Part shown: one piece after another, positions 32,306 to 40,720 of the stretch
Numbering within the stretch: the first letter of the stretch is position 1
Layout of the letters: the number at the start of each line of letters is the position of its first letter
Source of the DNA: Flavobacterium sp. 270
GTDB taxonomy: Bacteria > Bacteroidota > Bacteroidia > Flavobacteriales > Flavobacteriaceae
Direction of reading: 5' to 3'
Assembly: GCF_004368785.1 (NCBI RefSeq)
Contig: NZ_SODM01000006.1
Location: forward strand, 124,001 to 188,000
DNA: 64,000 nucleotides
Position numbers and translations under genes: made by a program
Notes under the pieces: model-generated
Database searches by the model: none
What the model was told of the DNA's origin: nothing
What the model saw: only the letters and a program-made list of their open reading frames with translations

Positions 32306-34372
32306 TTGATTTCACAAAGTACAATTGATTCTGTTTTTGAATCTGCTCGTGTTGAGGAGGTTATTGGTGATTTTGTTAATTTAAAGCGTGCCGGAAGTAA
32401 CTTTAAAGGATTAAGTCCGTTCTCAGACGAGCGCTCGCCGTCGTTTATGGTTTCGCCCGCAAAAGGAATCTGGAAAGATTTTAGTACAGGAAAAGGCGGA
32501 AACTCAGTAAAGTTTCTGATGGAACATTCGCAGTTTACTTATCCGGAAGCTATTCGTTATCTGGCCAAGAAATACAACATTGAAATCGAGGAAACCGAAC
32601 AGTCAGATGCAGAAAAAGCCATGACAGATGTTCGCGAAAGTATGTATCTGGTTTCAGAATTTGCAAAAGACTATTTTCATAAAACCCTTTTAAATTCAGA
32701 AGAAGGAAAAGCAATCGGACTTTCTTATTTTAAAGAAAGAGGTTTTACAAACGAAACCATCAAAAAATTTAGTTTAGGATATTCGCCAGAAACCTGGGAT
32801 GCACTTACAAAAGAAGCTTTAGGGAAAGGCTACAAACTCGAATTTCTAGAAAGCACCGGTTTAACAATTCCTAGAGAAGACCGACCTTTTGATCGTTTTA
32901 AAGGTCGTGTAATGTTTCCTATAGAAAGTATGTCGGGACGAGTTTTAGGATTCGGGGGACGTATTTTGACCAATGATAAAAAAGCAGCAAAATATTTAAA
33001 CTCGCCAGAAAGTGATATTTACCATAAAAGTAAAGTACTTTACGGAATTTATCAGGCCAAACAATCTATTGCCAAATTAAATAATTGTTATTTGGTAGAA
33101 GGATATACAGACGTAATTCAGTTTAACCAAGCCGGAATCGAAAATGTTGTGGCTTCATCTGGAACTGCATTAACACCAGATCAAATTCGGTTGGTCAATC
33201 GTTTAACGAGAAATATCACGGTTCTTTTTGATGGAGATGCTGCGGGATTGCGCGCATCTATCCGCGGAATCGATTTGATTTTGGAAGAAGGTATGAATGT
33301 AAGAGTTTGTGGTTTTCCTGACGGAGAAGATCCAGATAGTTTTGCCAGAAAGAACTCGTACGAAGATTTAGTAGCTTATTTAGAAGAAAATAGTAAAGAT
33401 TTTATACAGTTCAAAGCTTCAATCCTGATGAATGAAGCTAAAAACGACCCTATAAAAAAAGCCGATTTGATTCGGGATATGGTATTAAGTATTTCAAAAA
33501 TTCCAGATCGTATTCAACGTGAAGTGTATATACAGGAATGCGCCCGAATAATGGATATTTCAGAGCAGGTATTGGTAAGTACACTCGCACAGTTAATTCA
33601 AAAAGATCTTGCCGAAGCCAATAAAAAACAAAAGCAAGAACAAAAGCCTTTTGAAGTTGTTAGAAATCAAACGCCAAAAAACGCTGGGTTTTCTGGAGGA
33701 GATCCGGAAGATCCGAGAACCGGACCGCCAGACGATTATCCAGGATACACGGGATATCCAGAAGAACAGGTAGAAAAAGTAGATATTTTATATGGCTTTG
33801 AAAGGAAAATTATCGAAATCTTACTGCTATACGGAAGTGTAGAAGAAGATTTTGAAGACGTATTCCTAAGAGCCGATGAAGAAGGAAATGTAAAAGAAAT
33901 TTCTGAAAAAAGAAAATATAAAGTCTTTGAGAAAGTGTATCTAAGTCTTCAGGAAGATGAGGTAGAACTTTCAAACCAATTGTTTCAGAATATTTTCAGT
34001 AATATAATGGATTTCTACAATCAAAACGAAACCTTTAGTTTAGATAAATATTTAATGCATTTACAACCTGAATTTGCACAGGAAGTAACCAATATTTTAA
34101 TGGAAGACGAAAAAGTAACCATTCATAATTGGGAAGGACAGAATATTTTTCCGAAGCATAAAAATGAAACAATCGAGCAAAATGTATCGGATACTATTTT
34201 TTCTATGCGTTGGTTCTTGGTTTCAAAATTAATCTCAGATTTAAAAAATTCACTGCTTACAGATCCGCAGGAAGACAATTCTGAACTTTTATCTATGGTA
34301 ATAGATTATTCAAAATTATTAAATAACTTTTCTAGAAAACTAGGAAGAGTAGTAGTTCCTTACCACTCATAA
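32306..34372 (+). CDS. dnaG: DNA primase with a zinc-binding domain that has lost its ligands
   Basis: The enzyme makes RNA primers at the replication fork. Starting at TTG (32306, MISQSTIDSVFESARVEEVI) it is 688 residues; a longer frame from a GTG at 32264 adds 14 unlikely residues. The N-terminal domain aligns with CHC2 zinc fingers, but each ligand is changed: S37 and S40 (GLSPFSDERSPSF) and D58 and T61 (IWKDFSTGKGGN). The catalytic core follows, with the TOPRIM glutamate in NNCYLVEGYTDVIQF and DxD in VLFDGDAAG. The C-terminal part from about 430 is the helicase-binding region, including an acidic Pro-rich linker. The rest is normal for a functional primase. Confidence 0.93.
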   Translation: MISQSTIDSVFESARVEEVIGDFVNLKRAGSNFKGLSPFSDERSPSFMVSPAKGIWKDFSTGKGGNSVKFLMEHSQFTYPEAIRYLAKKYNIEIEETEQSDAEKAMTDVRESMYLVSEFAKDYFHKTLLNSEEGKAIGLSYFKERGFTNETIKKFSLGYSPETWDALTKEALGKGYKLEFLESTGLTIPREDRPFDRFKGRVMFPIESMSGRVLGFGGRILTNDKKAAKYLNSPESDIYHKSKVLYGIYQAKQSIAKLNNCYLVEGYTDVIQFNQAGIENVVASSGTALTPDQIRLVNRLTRNITVLFDGDAAGLRASIRGIDLILEEGMNVRVCGFPDGEDPDSFARKNSYEDLVAYLEENSKDFIQFKASILMNEAKNDPIKKADLIRDMVLSISKIPDRIQREVYIQECARIMDISEQVLVSTLAQLIQKDLAEANKKQKQEQKPFEVVRNQTPKNAGFSGGDPEDPRTGPPDDYPGYTGYPEEQVEKVDILYGFERKIIEILLLYGSVEEDFEDVFLRADEEGNVKEISEKRKYKVFEKVYLSLQEDEVELSNQLFQNIFSNIMDFYNQNETFSLDKYLMHLQPEFAQEVTNILMEDEKVTIHNWEGQNIFPKHKNETIEQNVSDTIFSMRWFLVSKLISDLKNSLLTDPQEDNSELLSMVIDYSKLLNNFSRKLGRVVVPYHS

Positions 34373-34374
34373 AC

Positions 34375-34421
34375 AAAAAAACTCTATAAATCTGGTGGAA
34401 ACAGATTTTATAGAGTTTTTA
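34375..34421 (+). terminator. Terminator of dnaG
   Basis: AAAAACTCTATAAATCTG and CAGATTTTATAGAGTTTTT form a long stem ending in T residues. Confidence 0.8.
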
Positions 34422-34472
34422 GTTAATAGATTTTCGAATTCCTTAAATTCTTTTAAGATAAACGATTGTGGC

Positions 34473-35102
34473 TTAGATAATTTCTAAAGTCTTTGCTTTG
34501 TTTACTAAGTCAACTAAATTAGTAACATTCAATTTAGTCAATAATCTTAGTTTGTAAGTACTGATCGTTTTTTCGTTCAGATTTAAGATTTTAGAGATTT
34601 CATTATTCTTTTTACCATCACTTAAGTAACGTAAAACCTCAATTTCACGATTCGAAAGTTTTCTGTATAAACGTTCGCTTTTGCTTTGTTTAGCAATAAG
34701 AGCCATGTTTTTACGTACAGTTTCGTTGATAATAATTTTACCTTCGTGTACTTTAATGATAGAAAGACCTAATGTTTCAAGCTTTTCTGTTTTGTGTACA
34801 TACCCAGAAACTCCAGCTTTGATTGCGTTTGGTGCATACATTTGCTCAGCTAGATCACTGAAAATAACAATTTTGGTTTTAGGGAAGTTTTTCAAGATCG
34901 ACTTCACTTCAAAGATGCTTGAAAGACCTTCTAACTCTAGATCTAGAATTAGGATGTCGATCTCCTTCGTTTGAAGAATGTCTCTTACCATTGAAAAATT
35001 GCCCACGTTGGCTACAATTGAAATTTGATCGTGGTCTTTGAAATACGACTTAACGCCAAAGTGCGTAACAGGATGATTGTCTGCTAGACATACTTTAATC
35101 AT
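34473..35102 (-). CDS. NarL/LuxR-family response regulator
   Basis: The 209-residue protein has a receiver domain (about 1-120) with the phosphoacceptor D54 in LILDLELEGL and the conserved Lys in SGYVHKTEKL. A LuxR-type helix-turn-helix follows at about 145-205 (LSNREIEVLRYLSDGKKNNE, ISKILNLNEKTISTYKLRLL). No histidine kinase gene is adjacent, so it is an orphan regulator here and its signal and targets are unknown. It lies between dnaG (convergent) and nadE (same direction, 90 bases upstream). Confidence 0.88.
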   Translation of the reverse strand: MIKVCLADNHPVTHFGVKSYFKDHDQISIVANVGNFSMVRDILQTKEIDILILDLELEGLSSIFEVKSILKNFPKTKIVIFSDLAEQMYAPNAIKAGVSGYVHKTEKLETLGLSIIKVHEGKIIINETVRKNMALIAKQSKSERLYRKLSNREIEVLRYLSDGKKNNEISKILNLNEKTISTYKLRLLTKLNVTNLVDLVNKAKTLEII

Positions 35103-35192
35103 AATTTTACCTTTTTAGAATTGTTCATGTTTTTGGAGTTGTAAAATTAATAAATAAATTCTGTAATTAATTGCAGAGAATGTTAAAAAGTT

Positions 35193-35999
35193 TTATTTTA
35201 ACAATTTTGGTATTAAACAGACCGGAATTGGATCCATTTTATGCTTGTTGCTGGTGTTTAAACGTTTATAAATTTCAAAGACAGATTTTTCTCTCCCACT
35301 AAAGTCAGCTACCGTATTTCCTGACTCCGCGGCCAACATAGCCCATTCCAATTCGTCATAACTTGCTCCCAATTGGTCTTCATCGGTACGATTATCTCCA
35401 AATAATCCATCTGTAGGTGCAGCAGTCAAAATTGACTCCGGAATTGTTAAAAATTCGCCTAAAGCATACACATCTGATTTCATTAAGTCTGCAATCGGAC
35501 TTAAATCTACGCCGCCATCGCCGTATTTGGTATAAAATCCTACACCAAAATCTTCAACTTTGTTTCCAGTTCCGGCAACTAATAAACCATGAATTCCTGC
35601 TAAATAATATAAAGAAGTCATTCTAATACGTGCACGGGTATTTGCTAATGATAAACTTACCTTTGCATCGTCGTCTGTTTTAGGCACAGCGCTTTTAAAA
35701 GCCTCAAAAGTAGCAGTCAAATCAGTCTCTACGCTAGAAACATTTGGGAAACGTTTTTTTAATTGCTCAATATGTTCTCTTCCTCTTGAAACCTGATTTG
35801 GAGCCTGATGTATTGGCATTTCTACGCATAAAACTTTTAAGCCGGTTTGTGCGCATAATGTAGAAGTAACAGCAGAATCAACTCCGCCCGAAATTCCAAT
35901 AACAAAACCGTTTACTTTTGCGCTGTCAGCATAATTTTTTAACCACTCTACAATGTGGGTATTTACTTTTTCTGTCTGAATAGTACTTTTTTTAGCCAT
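35193..35999 (-). CDS. nadE: NAD+ synthase, ammonia-dependent
   Basis: The enzyme amidates deamido-NAD+ in the last step of NAD synthesis. The 268-residue protein has the PP-loop GFVIGISGGVDSAVTSTLCA and the substrate-binding stretches ARIRMTSLYYLAG, GTGNKVEDFGVGFYTKYGD and DLSPIADLMKSDVYALG. The glutaminase domain of the long form is absent, so it should use free ammonia. It is divergent from gldB across about 100 bases. Confidence 0.93.
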   Translation of the reverse strand: MAKKSTIQTEKVNTHIVEWLKNYADSAKVNGFVIGISGGVDSAVTSTLCAQTGLKVLCVEMPIHQAPNQVSRGREHIEQLKKRFPNVSSVETDLTATFEAFKSAVPKTDDDAKVSLSLANTRARIRMTSLYYLAGIHGLLVAGTGNKVEDFGVGFYTKYGDGGVDLSPIADLMKSDVYALGEFLTIPESILTAAPTDGLFGDNRTDEDQLGASYDELEWAMLAAESGNTVADFSGREKSVFEIYKRLNTSNKHKMDPIPVCLIPKLLK

Positions 36000-36028
36000 A
36001 ATAATTCAAGATTTAAGATACAGGGGTG

Positions 36029-36036
36029 TATATTTG
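36029..36036 (+). promoter_or_regulatory. -7 element of the gldB-gldC promoter
   Basis: TATATTTG fits TAnnTTTG, 62 bases upstream of gldB. No properly spaced TTG is visible. Confidence 0.35.
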
Positions 36037-36098
36037 CAGAATTATTTTAAGTATCTGTTTACTTTCAATTCTTGCAACACAAATCTAATTAAAATAAA

Positions 36099-37055
36099 AT
36101 GAAAATATATCGCTTTGCAGTGGTTCTATCCCTGTTTTTTTTGTCTTGTGATCAAAAATCTAAAGTCGAAAAAGCAGTAGAAGAAATTCCTGTTGATATC
36201 AAAGTAGAACGTTTTGATAAAGTATTTTTTGAAACCAAACCAGAAGATCTTGCCAAAGTAAAAAGACAATATCCTTTCTTCTTTCCCGCGGGAAATGATG
36301 ATAGCGTCTGGTTAGAAAAAATGCAGAATCCTATCTGGAAAGAAGTTTATACTGAAGTACAGAAAAAGTACAGCAATTTTGAGCCTGTTCGTGAGCAGTT
36401 TAATGCCCTTTTTCAGCACGTTAAATATTATTTCCCAAAAACAAAAATTCCAAAAGTAATTACCGTAATCGGAGAAATGGATTATACGGCAAAAGCAATT
36501 TATGCAGACAGTCTGGTTATTGTTTCTTTAGAACTGTATTTAGGAAAAGGACATAAATTTTATGAGTTCCCAAATTACCTAAAACAGAATTTTGAAGAAA
36601 ATCAGATTATGCCAGACGTCGTTTCTAGCTTTGCTTACAGAAACATTCCTGCTTCTCCGGATAAAAGTTTAGTTGCTCAAATGGTTTTTGAAGGAAAACA
36701 ATTGTACGCAAAAGATTTGCTGTTACCAGAATACACAGATGCAGACAAAATAGGCTATACGCCAGAACAGATAAAATGGTGCGAAGAAAATGAAAATTAC
36801 ATTTGGCGCAATTTTATCGAAAACGAAATGCTTTATAGTGAAGATCCAAAACTAACGACGCGATTTATTGCGCCAGCTCCTTTTTCTAAATTTTACTTAG
36901 AAATAGATAACGATTCTCCAGGAAGAATTGGTGCCTGGATTGGCTGGCAAATGGTGCGTTCTTATATGAAAAACAACAATGTTACTTTGCCGGAATTATT
37001 AAAAACCGATGCAAAAGAAATTTTCGAAAAATCAAAATATAAACCTAAGAAATAA
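36099..37055 (+). CDS. gldB: Gliding motility lipoprotein GldB
   Basis: The 318-residue lipoprotein (lipobox FFLSC, C17) matches GldB: DIKVERFDKVFFETKPEDLA near the start, KRQYPFFFPAGNDDSVWL, and FNALFQHVKYYFPKTKIPKV in the middle. The middle region also has VSLELYLGKGHKFYEFPNYL, and the end has GRIGAWIGWQMVRSYMKNN. GldB is required for gliding over surfaces in F. johnsoniae and is needed for stable cell-surface machinery; its biochemical role is unresolved. It is immediately followed by gldC with a one-base overlap, the same order as in F. johnsoniae. Confidence 0.92.
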   Translation: MKIYRFAVVLSLFFLSCDQKSKVEKAVEEIPVDIKVERFDKVFFETKPEDLAKVKRQYPFFFPAGNDDSVWLEKMQNPIWKEVYTEVQKKYSNFEPVREQFNALFQHVKYYFPKTKIPKVITVIGEMDYTAKAIYADSLVIVSLELYLGKGHKFYEFPNYLKQNFEENQIMPDVVSSFAYRNIPASPDKSLVAQMVFEGKQLYAKDLLLPEYTDADKIGYTPEQIKWCEENENYIWRNFIENEMLYSEDPKLTTRFIAPAPFSKFYLEIDNDSPGRIGAWIGWQMVRSYMKNNNVTLPELLKTDAKEIFEKSKYKPKK

Positions 37056-37390
37056 TGGCAGATACAATAAATTCAGAAATTAAATTCAATATAGAATTAG
37101 ACGAAAACCGTGTTCCGGAAAAACTAACATGGAGCGCTCAGGACGGAGGTGTGCAGGCAGAAGAAGCAAAAGCAATTATGTTGTCTATTTGGGACAGTAA
37201 AGCTAAAGAAACAATGCGTATTGATTTATGGACAAAAGATATGCCGGTTGATGAAATGAAGATTTTCTTTCACCAAACATTAGTAGCAATGTCAGATACC
37301 TTTAAACGTGCAACAGACGACGAAAAAATGTCAGATACAATGAAAGACTTCTGCGATTATTTTGCTGAAAAATTGGAGCTAACAAAATAA
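37055..37390 (+). CDS. gldC: Gliding motility protein GldC
   Basis: The 111-residue cytoplasmic protein matches GldC: SEIKFNIELDENRVPEKLTW, SAQDGGVQAEEAKAIMLSIW and LWTKDMPVDEMKIFFHQTLV. There is no signal peptide. In F. johnsoniae gldC improves gliding but is not essential and acts with gldB. The start codon overlaps the last base of the gldB stop codon (TAATG). A long inverted repeat follows the gene. Confidence 0.92.
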   Translation: MADTINSEIKFNIELDENRVPEKLTWSAQDGGVQAEEAKAIMLSIWDSKAKETMRIDLWTKDMPVDEMKIFFHQTLVAMSDTFKRATDDEKMSDTMKDFCDYFAEKLELTK

Positions 37391-37403
37391 AATTCAAACT
37401 TCA

Positions 37404-37515
37404 AAATTCCAATAAAAAAATCCCAAATTCCAATTTTACGGTTGGAATTTGGGATTTTTTATATTTTAAATTCAAGTTCCTAAGTTTGGAATTTGGATTT
37501 TTTTTATTGGAATTT
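37404..37515. repeat. Nested inverted repeat of the AAATTCCAA family, bidirectional terminator
   Basis: The outer arms at 37404-37433 and 37486-37515 are near-perfect reverse complements (one single-base shift). The inner stem of 18 base pairs at 37416-37433 and 37442-37459 (AAATTCCAA with TTGGAATTT) ends in T-runs. It lies between convergent gldC and engB and can stop both. Related copies are at 44541-44584 and 56484-56536. Confidence 0.8.
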
Positions 37516-37540
37516 AAATCTTCAGTTTTGGAATTTTATC

Positions 37541-38161
37541 CTAAAATTGAGAATTATTCTTAAACACTTCCTGATTTACTTCATCGATATAAGATAAAAG
37601 TTCGTCTTTTCCGGTGCCTTCTGTAGATGAGGTTACAAAATATTGAGGCATTTCTGCCCAGTTATTGGCAAACATTTGTTTTTTGTACGCTGCAATATGC
37701 GAATCAACTTTTACTTTACTGATTTTATCAGCTTTGGTAAAAATGATACAAAACGGAATTTCGCTTTCGCCCATATAGGACATAAATTCTATGTCGATAT
37801 TTTGAGCTTCATGGCGAATATCAATCAAAACAAAAGCACAAACCAATTGTTCTCTCGTTTCAAAATAATCTGTGATGAATTGCTGGAAAACAGATTTTGT
37901 TTTCTTAGAAACTTTCGCATAACCATAACCTGGTAAATCGACCAAAAACCAATTATTATTAATCTTAAAGTGATTAATTAATTGTGTTTTTCCGGGTCTT
38001 CCAGAAGTTTTAGCTAAGTTTTTATGGTTGGTAATCATGTTTATTAAAGATGATTTACCAACGTTTGATCTTCCGATAAATGCGTATTCTGGCAAAATCT
38101 CCAACGGACATTTTGTGACATCAGAATTACTGACGATAAATTCGGCGGTATTAATTTTCAT
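37541..38161 (-). CDS. engB: Ribosome-biogenesis GTP-binding protein EngB (YihA/YsxC)
   Basis: The 206-residue GTPase has G1 FIGRSNVGKSSLI, G2 within GKTQLINHF, G3 LVDLPGYGYAKV, G4 IFTKADKI and G5 TSSTEGTGKDELL. It assists assembly of the 50S subunit. Length and motifs are standard. It follows the hydrolase gene by 42 bases in the same direction and may share its promoter. Confidence 0.95.
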   Translation of the reverse strand: MKINTAEFIVSNSDVTKCPLEILPEYAFIGRSNVGKSSLINMITNHKNLAKTSGRPGKTQLINHFKINNNWFLVDLPGYGYAKVSKKTKSVFQQFITDYFETREQLVCAFVLIDIRHEAQNIDIEFMSYMGESEIPFCIIFTKADKISKVKVDSHIAAYKKQMFANNWAEMPQYFVTSSTEGTGKDELLSYIDEVNQEVFKNNSQF

Positions 38162-38203
38162 TGTTTTTAGGTTTAAAACCTCCTTAAAGTCGAAAGTTAG
38201 ATG

Positions 38204-38968
38204 CTAGAAATTCTTTTTTACAAGCCATTCTTCAAGAATTTCATTAAATTCCTGAGGATGTTCCATCATAGCAGCGTGTCCACATTTGTCAATCCAATAC
38301 AAAGTTGAATTAGGCAATAATTTGTCAAATTCTTCTGCAACATTTGGTGGTGTTACAGAGTCATTTTTACCCCAGATGATACAGGTTTCAACTGTCATTT
38401 TTGGTAAATCTTTTGCCATATTATGACGAATGGCACTCTTTGCGATAGTAAGCGTTTTGATTAATTTGATGCGGTCGTTGGCAGTTGCGTACACTTCATC
38501 AATAAGTTCAGGAGTAGCAATTTTTGGATCATAAAATACATCTTCAGCTTTCTTTTTAATGTATTCATAATCGCCTCTTCTTGGGTAACTGTCTCCCATT
38601 GCGCTTTCGTAAAGACCAGAACTTCCGGTAATTACAAGTCCTGCAACTTTTTCAGGATATAGTTTTGTATGGTAAAGTGCTATATGTCCTCCTAAAGAAT
38701 TTCCCAACAAAATAACTTTGTCAAAACCTTTAAAAGTTATAAAATCTTTTACGTATTTGGCAAAACTTTTTACGTTTGTTTTTAAAATGCTCTGCGTGTA
38801 GATTGGCAAATCCGGGATAACAACTTTGTATCCTTTTGTGGGGAAATATTGCGCCACACCATCAAAGTTACTAAGGCCTCCCATTAATCCATGTAAAATA
38901 ACAATAGGAGTACCTTCTCCAGCTTCAAAATAGCTGTATTTGCCTTCTTTTTTGTAGTGTTTGTCCAT
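38204..38968 (-). CDS. Alpha/beta-fold hydrolase
   Basis: The 254-residue protein has the oxyanion region VILHGLMGGLSNFDG, the nucleophile elbow LLGNSLGGHIALY (Ser), a catalytic Asp in CIIWGKNDSVTPPNVAEEFD and a His in DKCGHAAMMEHPQEFNEILE. The start MDKHYKKEGKYSYFEAGEG is usual. The substrate is unknown. A minus-strand TATATTTG at 38996-39003 may be its -7 element. It stands divergently from mraZ, upstream of engB. Confidence 0.82.
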   Translation of the reverse strand: MDKHYKKEGKYSYFEAGEGTPIVILHGLMGGLSNFDGVAQYFPTKGYKVVIPDLPIYTQSILKTNVKSFAKYVKDFITFKGFDKVILLGNSLGGHIALYHTKLYPEKVAGLVITGSSGLYESAMGDSYPRRGDYEYIKKKAEDVFYDPKIATPELIDEVYATANDRIKLIKTLTIAKSAIRHNMAKDLPKMTVETCIIWGKNDSVTPPNVAEEFDKLLPNSTLYWIDKCGHAAMMEHPQEFNEILEEWLVKKNF

Positions 38969-39244
38969 CTAATGTAATGCCAATTTCAATTTGGACAAAT
39001 ATAGGGTTTAATAAACAAAAATGGTTTTTTGCTGCTGTTTTTTAACTACATAATTTCCATTTATTGGCTAAGTGATTAAAAATCAGGTTTTATAGCTGTT
39101 TTAGCGCATTTATTCAAATGTTAAGAAATCTGCATTATAACCATTTTTTTAAGAAAAACTACTCAATATTTTTTTGATTGATCAACGTATTTATAAATAA
39201 GCTAATTAATAGCTAACATATTGATTACTTATAAATTAAGTAAA

Positions 39245-39301
39245 GTGGTAGAGAAGTGGTTAAACTTATTAACAAAGTGGTATTTTGTGGTAAAATGTGG
39301 T
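39245..39301 (+). promoter_or_regulatory. Five phased GTGGT boxes: probable MraZ operator upstream of the dcw cluster
   Basis: GTGGT occurs at 39245, 39256, 39277, 39287 and 39297. The steps are 11, 21, 10 and 10 bases, so all five lie on one face of the helix with one missing box. MraZ is known to bind short GTG-rich repeats at 10-base spacing before its own gene. The last two boxes lie just upstream of a TATTTTTG -7 element at 39313-39320, so bound MraZ would cover the promoter and repress it. Confidence 0.75.
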
Positions 39302-39312
39302 AAAATTTTTTA

Positions 39313-39320
39313 TATTTTTG
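39313..39320 (+). promoter_or_regulatory. -7 element of the dcw cluster promoter
   Basis: TATTTTTG fits TAnnTTTG and lies 26 bases before the mraZ start. A TTG at 39285-39287 is 25 bases upstream, slightly outside the usual spacing, and touches the fourth GTGGT box. Confidence 0.45.
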
Positions 39321-39345
39321 CTGTATAACATCTTAAGACGTTTTT

Positions 39346-39819
39346 TTGAACACAATTGTAGGAACATATGAGTGTAAAGTTGATGCTAAAGGGAGGCTGA
39401 TGATGCCTGCGCCTTTGAAAAAGCAATTGGCTTCTTCTCTTCAGGACGGATTTGTTTTGAAGCGCTCTGTTTTTCAGCCGTGTTTAGAATTGTATCCAAT
39501 GGATGAATGGAACTTGATGATGCAGAAAATCAACAAGCTTAATCGTTTTGTAAAAAAGAACAATGATTTTATCCGAAGATTTACTGCCGGCGTAAAAATG
39601 GTAGAAATTGATGCATTAGGAAGGTTATTGGTTCCAAAGGATTTGGTAGCGTTTTCAAGTATTTCAAAAGATGTTGTATTCTCATCTGCGGTTAATATTG
39701 TGGAGATTTGGGATAAAGATTTATACGAAAAATCAATAAGCGGCGAAGATATGGATTTTGCAGATCTGGCCGAGGAAGTAATGGGAAATATTAATGACGA
39801 CGACAATGGAATATCATAA
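39346..39819 (+). CDS. mraZ: Transcriptional regulator MraZ
   Basis: The 157-residue protein starts at TTG (MNTIVGTYECKVDAKGRLMM), the conserved N-terminus. It has two AbrB/MraZ-like domains: residues about 4-60 (DAKGRLMMPAPLKKQLA) and about 80-130 (VKMVEIDALGRLLVPKDLVA). MraZ forms a ring and represses its own promoter through repeated GTG-rich boxes, seen here at 39245-39301. The acidic C-terminal tail is a little longer than usual. It overlaps rsmH by 26 bases. Confidence 0.93.
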   Translation: MNTIVGTYECKVDAKGRLMMPAPLKKQLASSLQDGFVLKRSVFQPCLELYPMDEWNLMMQKINKLNRFVKKNNDFIRRFTAGVKMVEIDALGRLLVPKDLVAFSSISKDVVFSSAVNIVEIWDKDLYEKSISGEDMDFADLAEEVMGNINDDDNGIS

Positions 39820-40702
39820 TCCGGTTTTGCTTCATCCTACAGTTGATGGTTTAGATATTAAACCAGACGGAGTATATGTAGATGTTACGTTTGGCGGTGG
39901 CGGGCATTCAAAAGAAATTTTGAGAAGATTAGGGCCAAACGGAAAATTATTTGCTTTTGATCAAGACGAAGATGCGCTTGCAAATGCACTGCCTGATGAA
40001 AGGTTTACCTTAATTAATGAGAACTTTAGATTTATAAAAAGATTTTTACGTTTTCACGGAGTAAAATCAGTCGATGGAATTTTAGCAGATTTAGGCGTTT
40101 CATCACATCAGTTTGATGTTCCTGAAAGAGGTTTCTCGACCAGATTTGATGCTGATCTGGACATGCGGATGAGTCAGAAAAATGATTTAAATGCTTACCG
40201 AGTGGTTAACGAATATGAAGAACAGGATTTACGTCGTGTTTTTTTTGATTATGGTGAGTTGAAGAATGCGCCGGTTTTGGCCAGAACAATTGTTGAAGCC
40301 AGAAAAGATTATCCAATCAAAACAACAGACGAGTTAAAAGATGTTTTGAAGAAGTTTTTGCCAGAGAAAGTTAAAAATAAGATTCTCGCTCAGATTTATC
40401 AAGCCATTAGAATTGAGGTAAATCAGGAAATGGATGTTTTAAAAGAATTTATAGAGCAGTCTTTAGAAATTTTAAAACCAGGCGGCAGATTTTCGGTAAT
40501 CTCTTATCACTCTTTAGAAGACAGACTGGTAAAAAGATTTATCAAAAACGGAATGTTTGAAGGAGAACCAGAAAGAGATTTTTACGGAAACTTTTCAGTT
40601 CCGTTTAAAACCATCGGAAAATTGATTGTTCCGGATGATGCAGAAATTAAGATTAACAACAGAGCCAGAAGTGCCAAATTGAGAATCGCTGAAAAGGTAT
40701 AA
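39794..40702 (+). CDS. rsmH: 16S rRNA (cytosine(1402)-N(4))-methyltransferase
   Basis: The 302-residue enzyme methylates C1402 of 16S rRNA. Motifs are HNPVLLHPTVDGL, the SAM-binding VDVTFGGGGHSKEILRRLG, ILADLGVSSHQFDVPERGFS, FDADLDMRMSQ and the conserved end GGRFSVISYHSLEDRLVKRF with NNRARSAKLRIAE. The start overlaps mraZ by 26 bases; the second ATG at 39806 (MEYHNPVLL) is also possible. This is its usual place in the dcw cluster. Confidence 0.95.
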   Translation: MTTTMEYHNPVLLHPTVDGLDIKPDGVYVDVTFGGGGHSKEILRRLGPNGKLFAFDQDEDALANALPDERFTLINENFRFIKRFLRFHGVKSVDGILADLGVSSHQFDVPERGFSTRFDADLDMRMSQKNDLNAYRVVNEYEEQDLRRVFFDYGELKNAPVLARTIVEARKDYPIKTTDELKDVLKKFLPEKVKNKILAQIYQAIRIEVNQEMDVLKEFIEQSLEILKPGGRFSVISYHSLEDRLVKRFIKNGMFEGEPERDFYGNFSVPFKTIGKLIVPDDAEIKINNRARSAKLRIAEKV

Positions 40703-40720
40703 TATATATTAAGGTATAAA

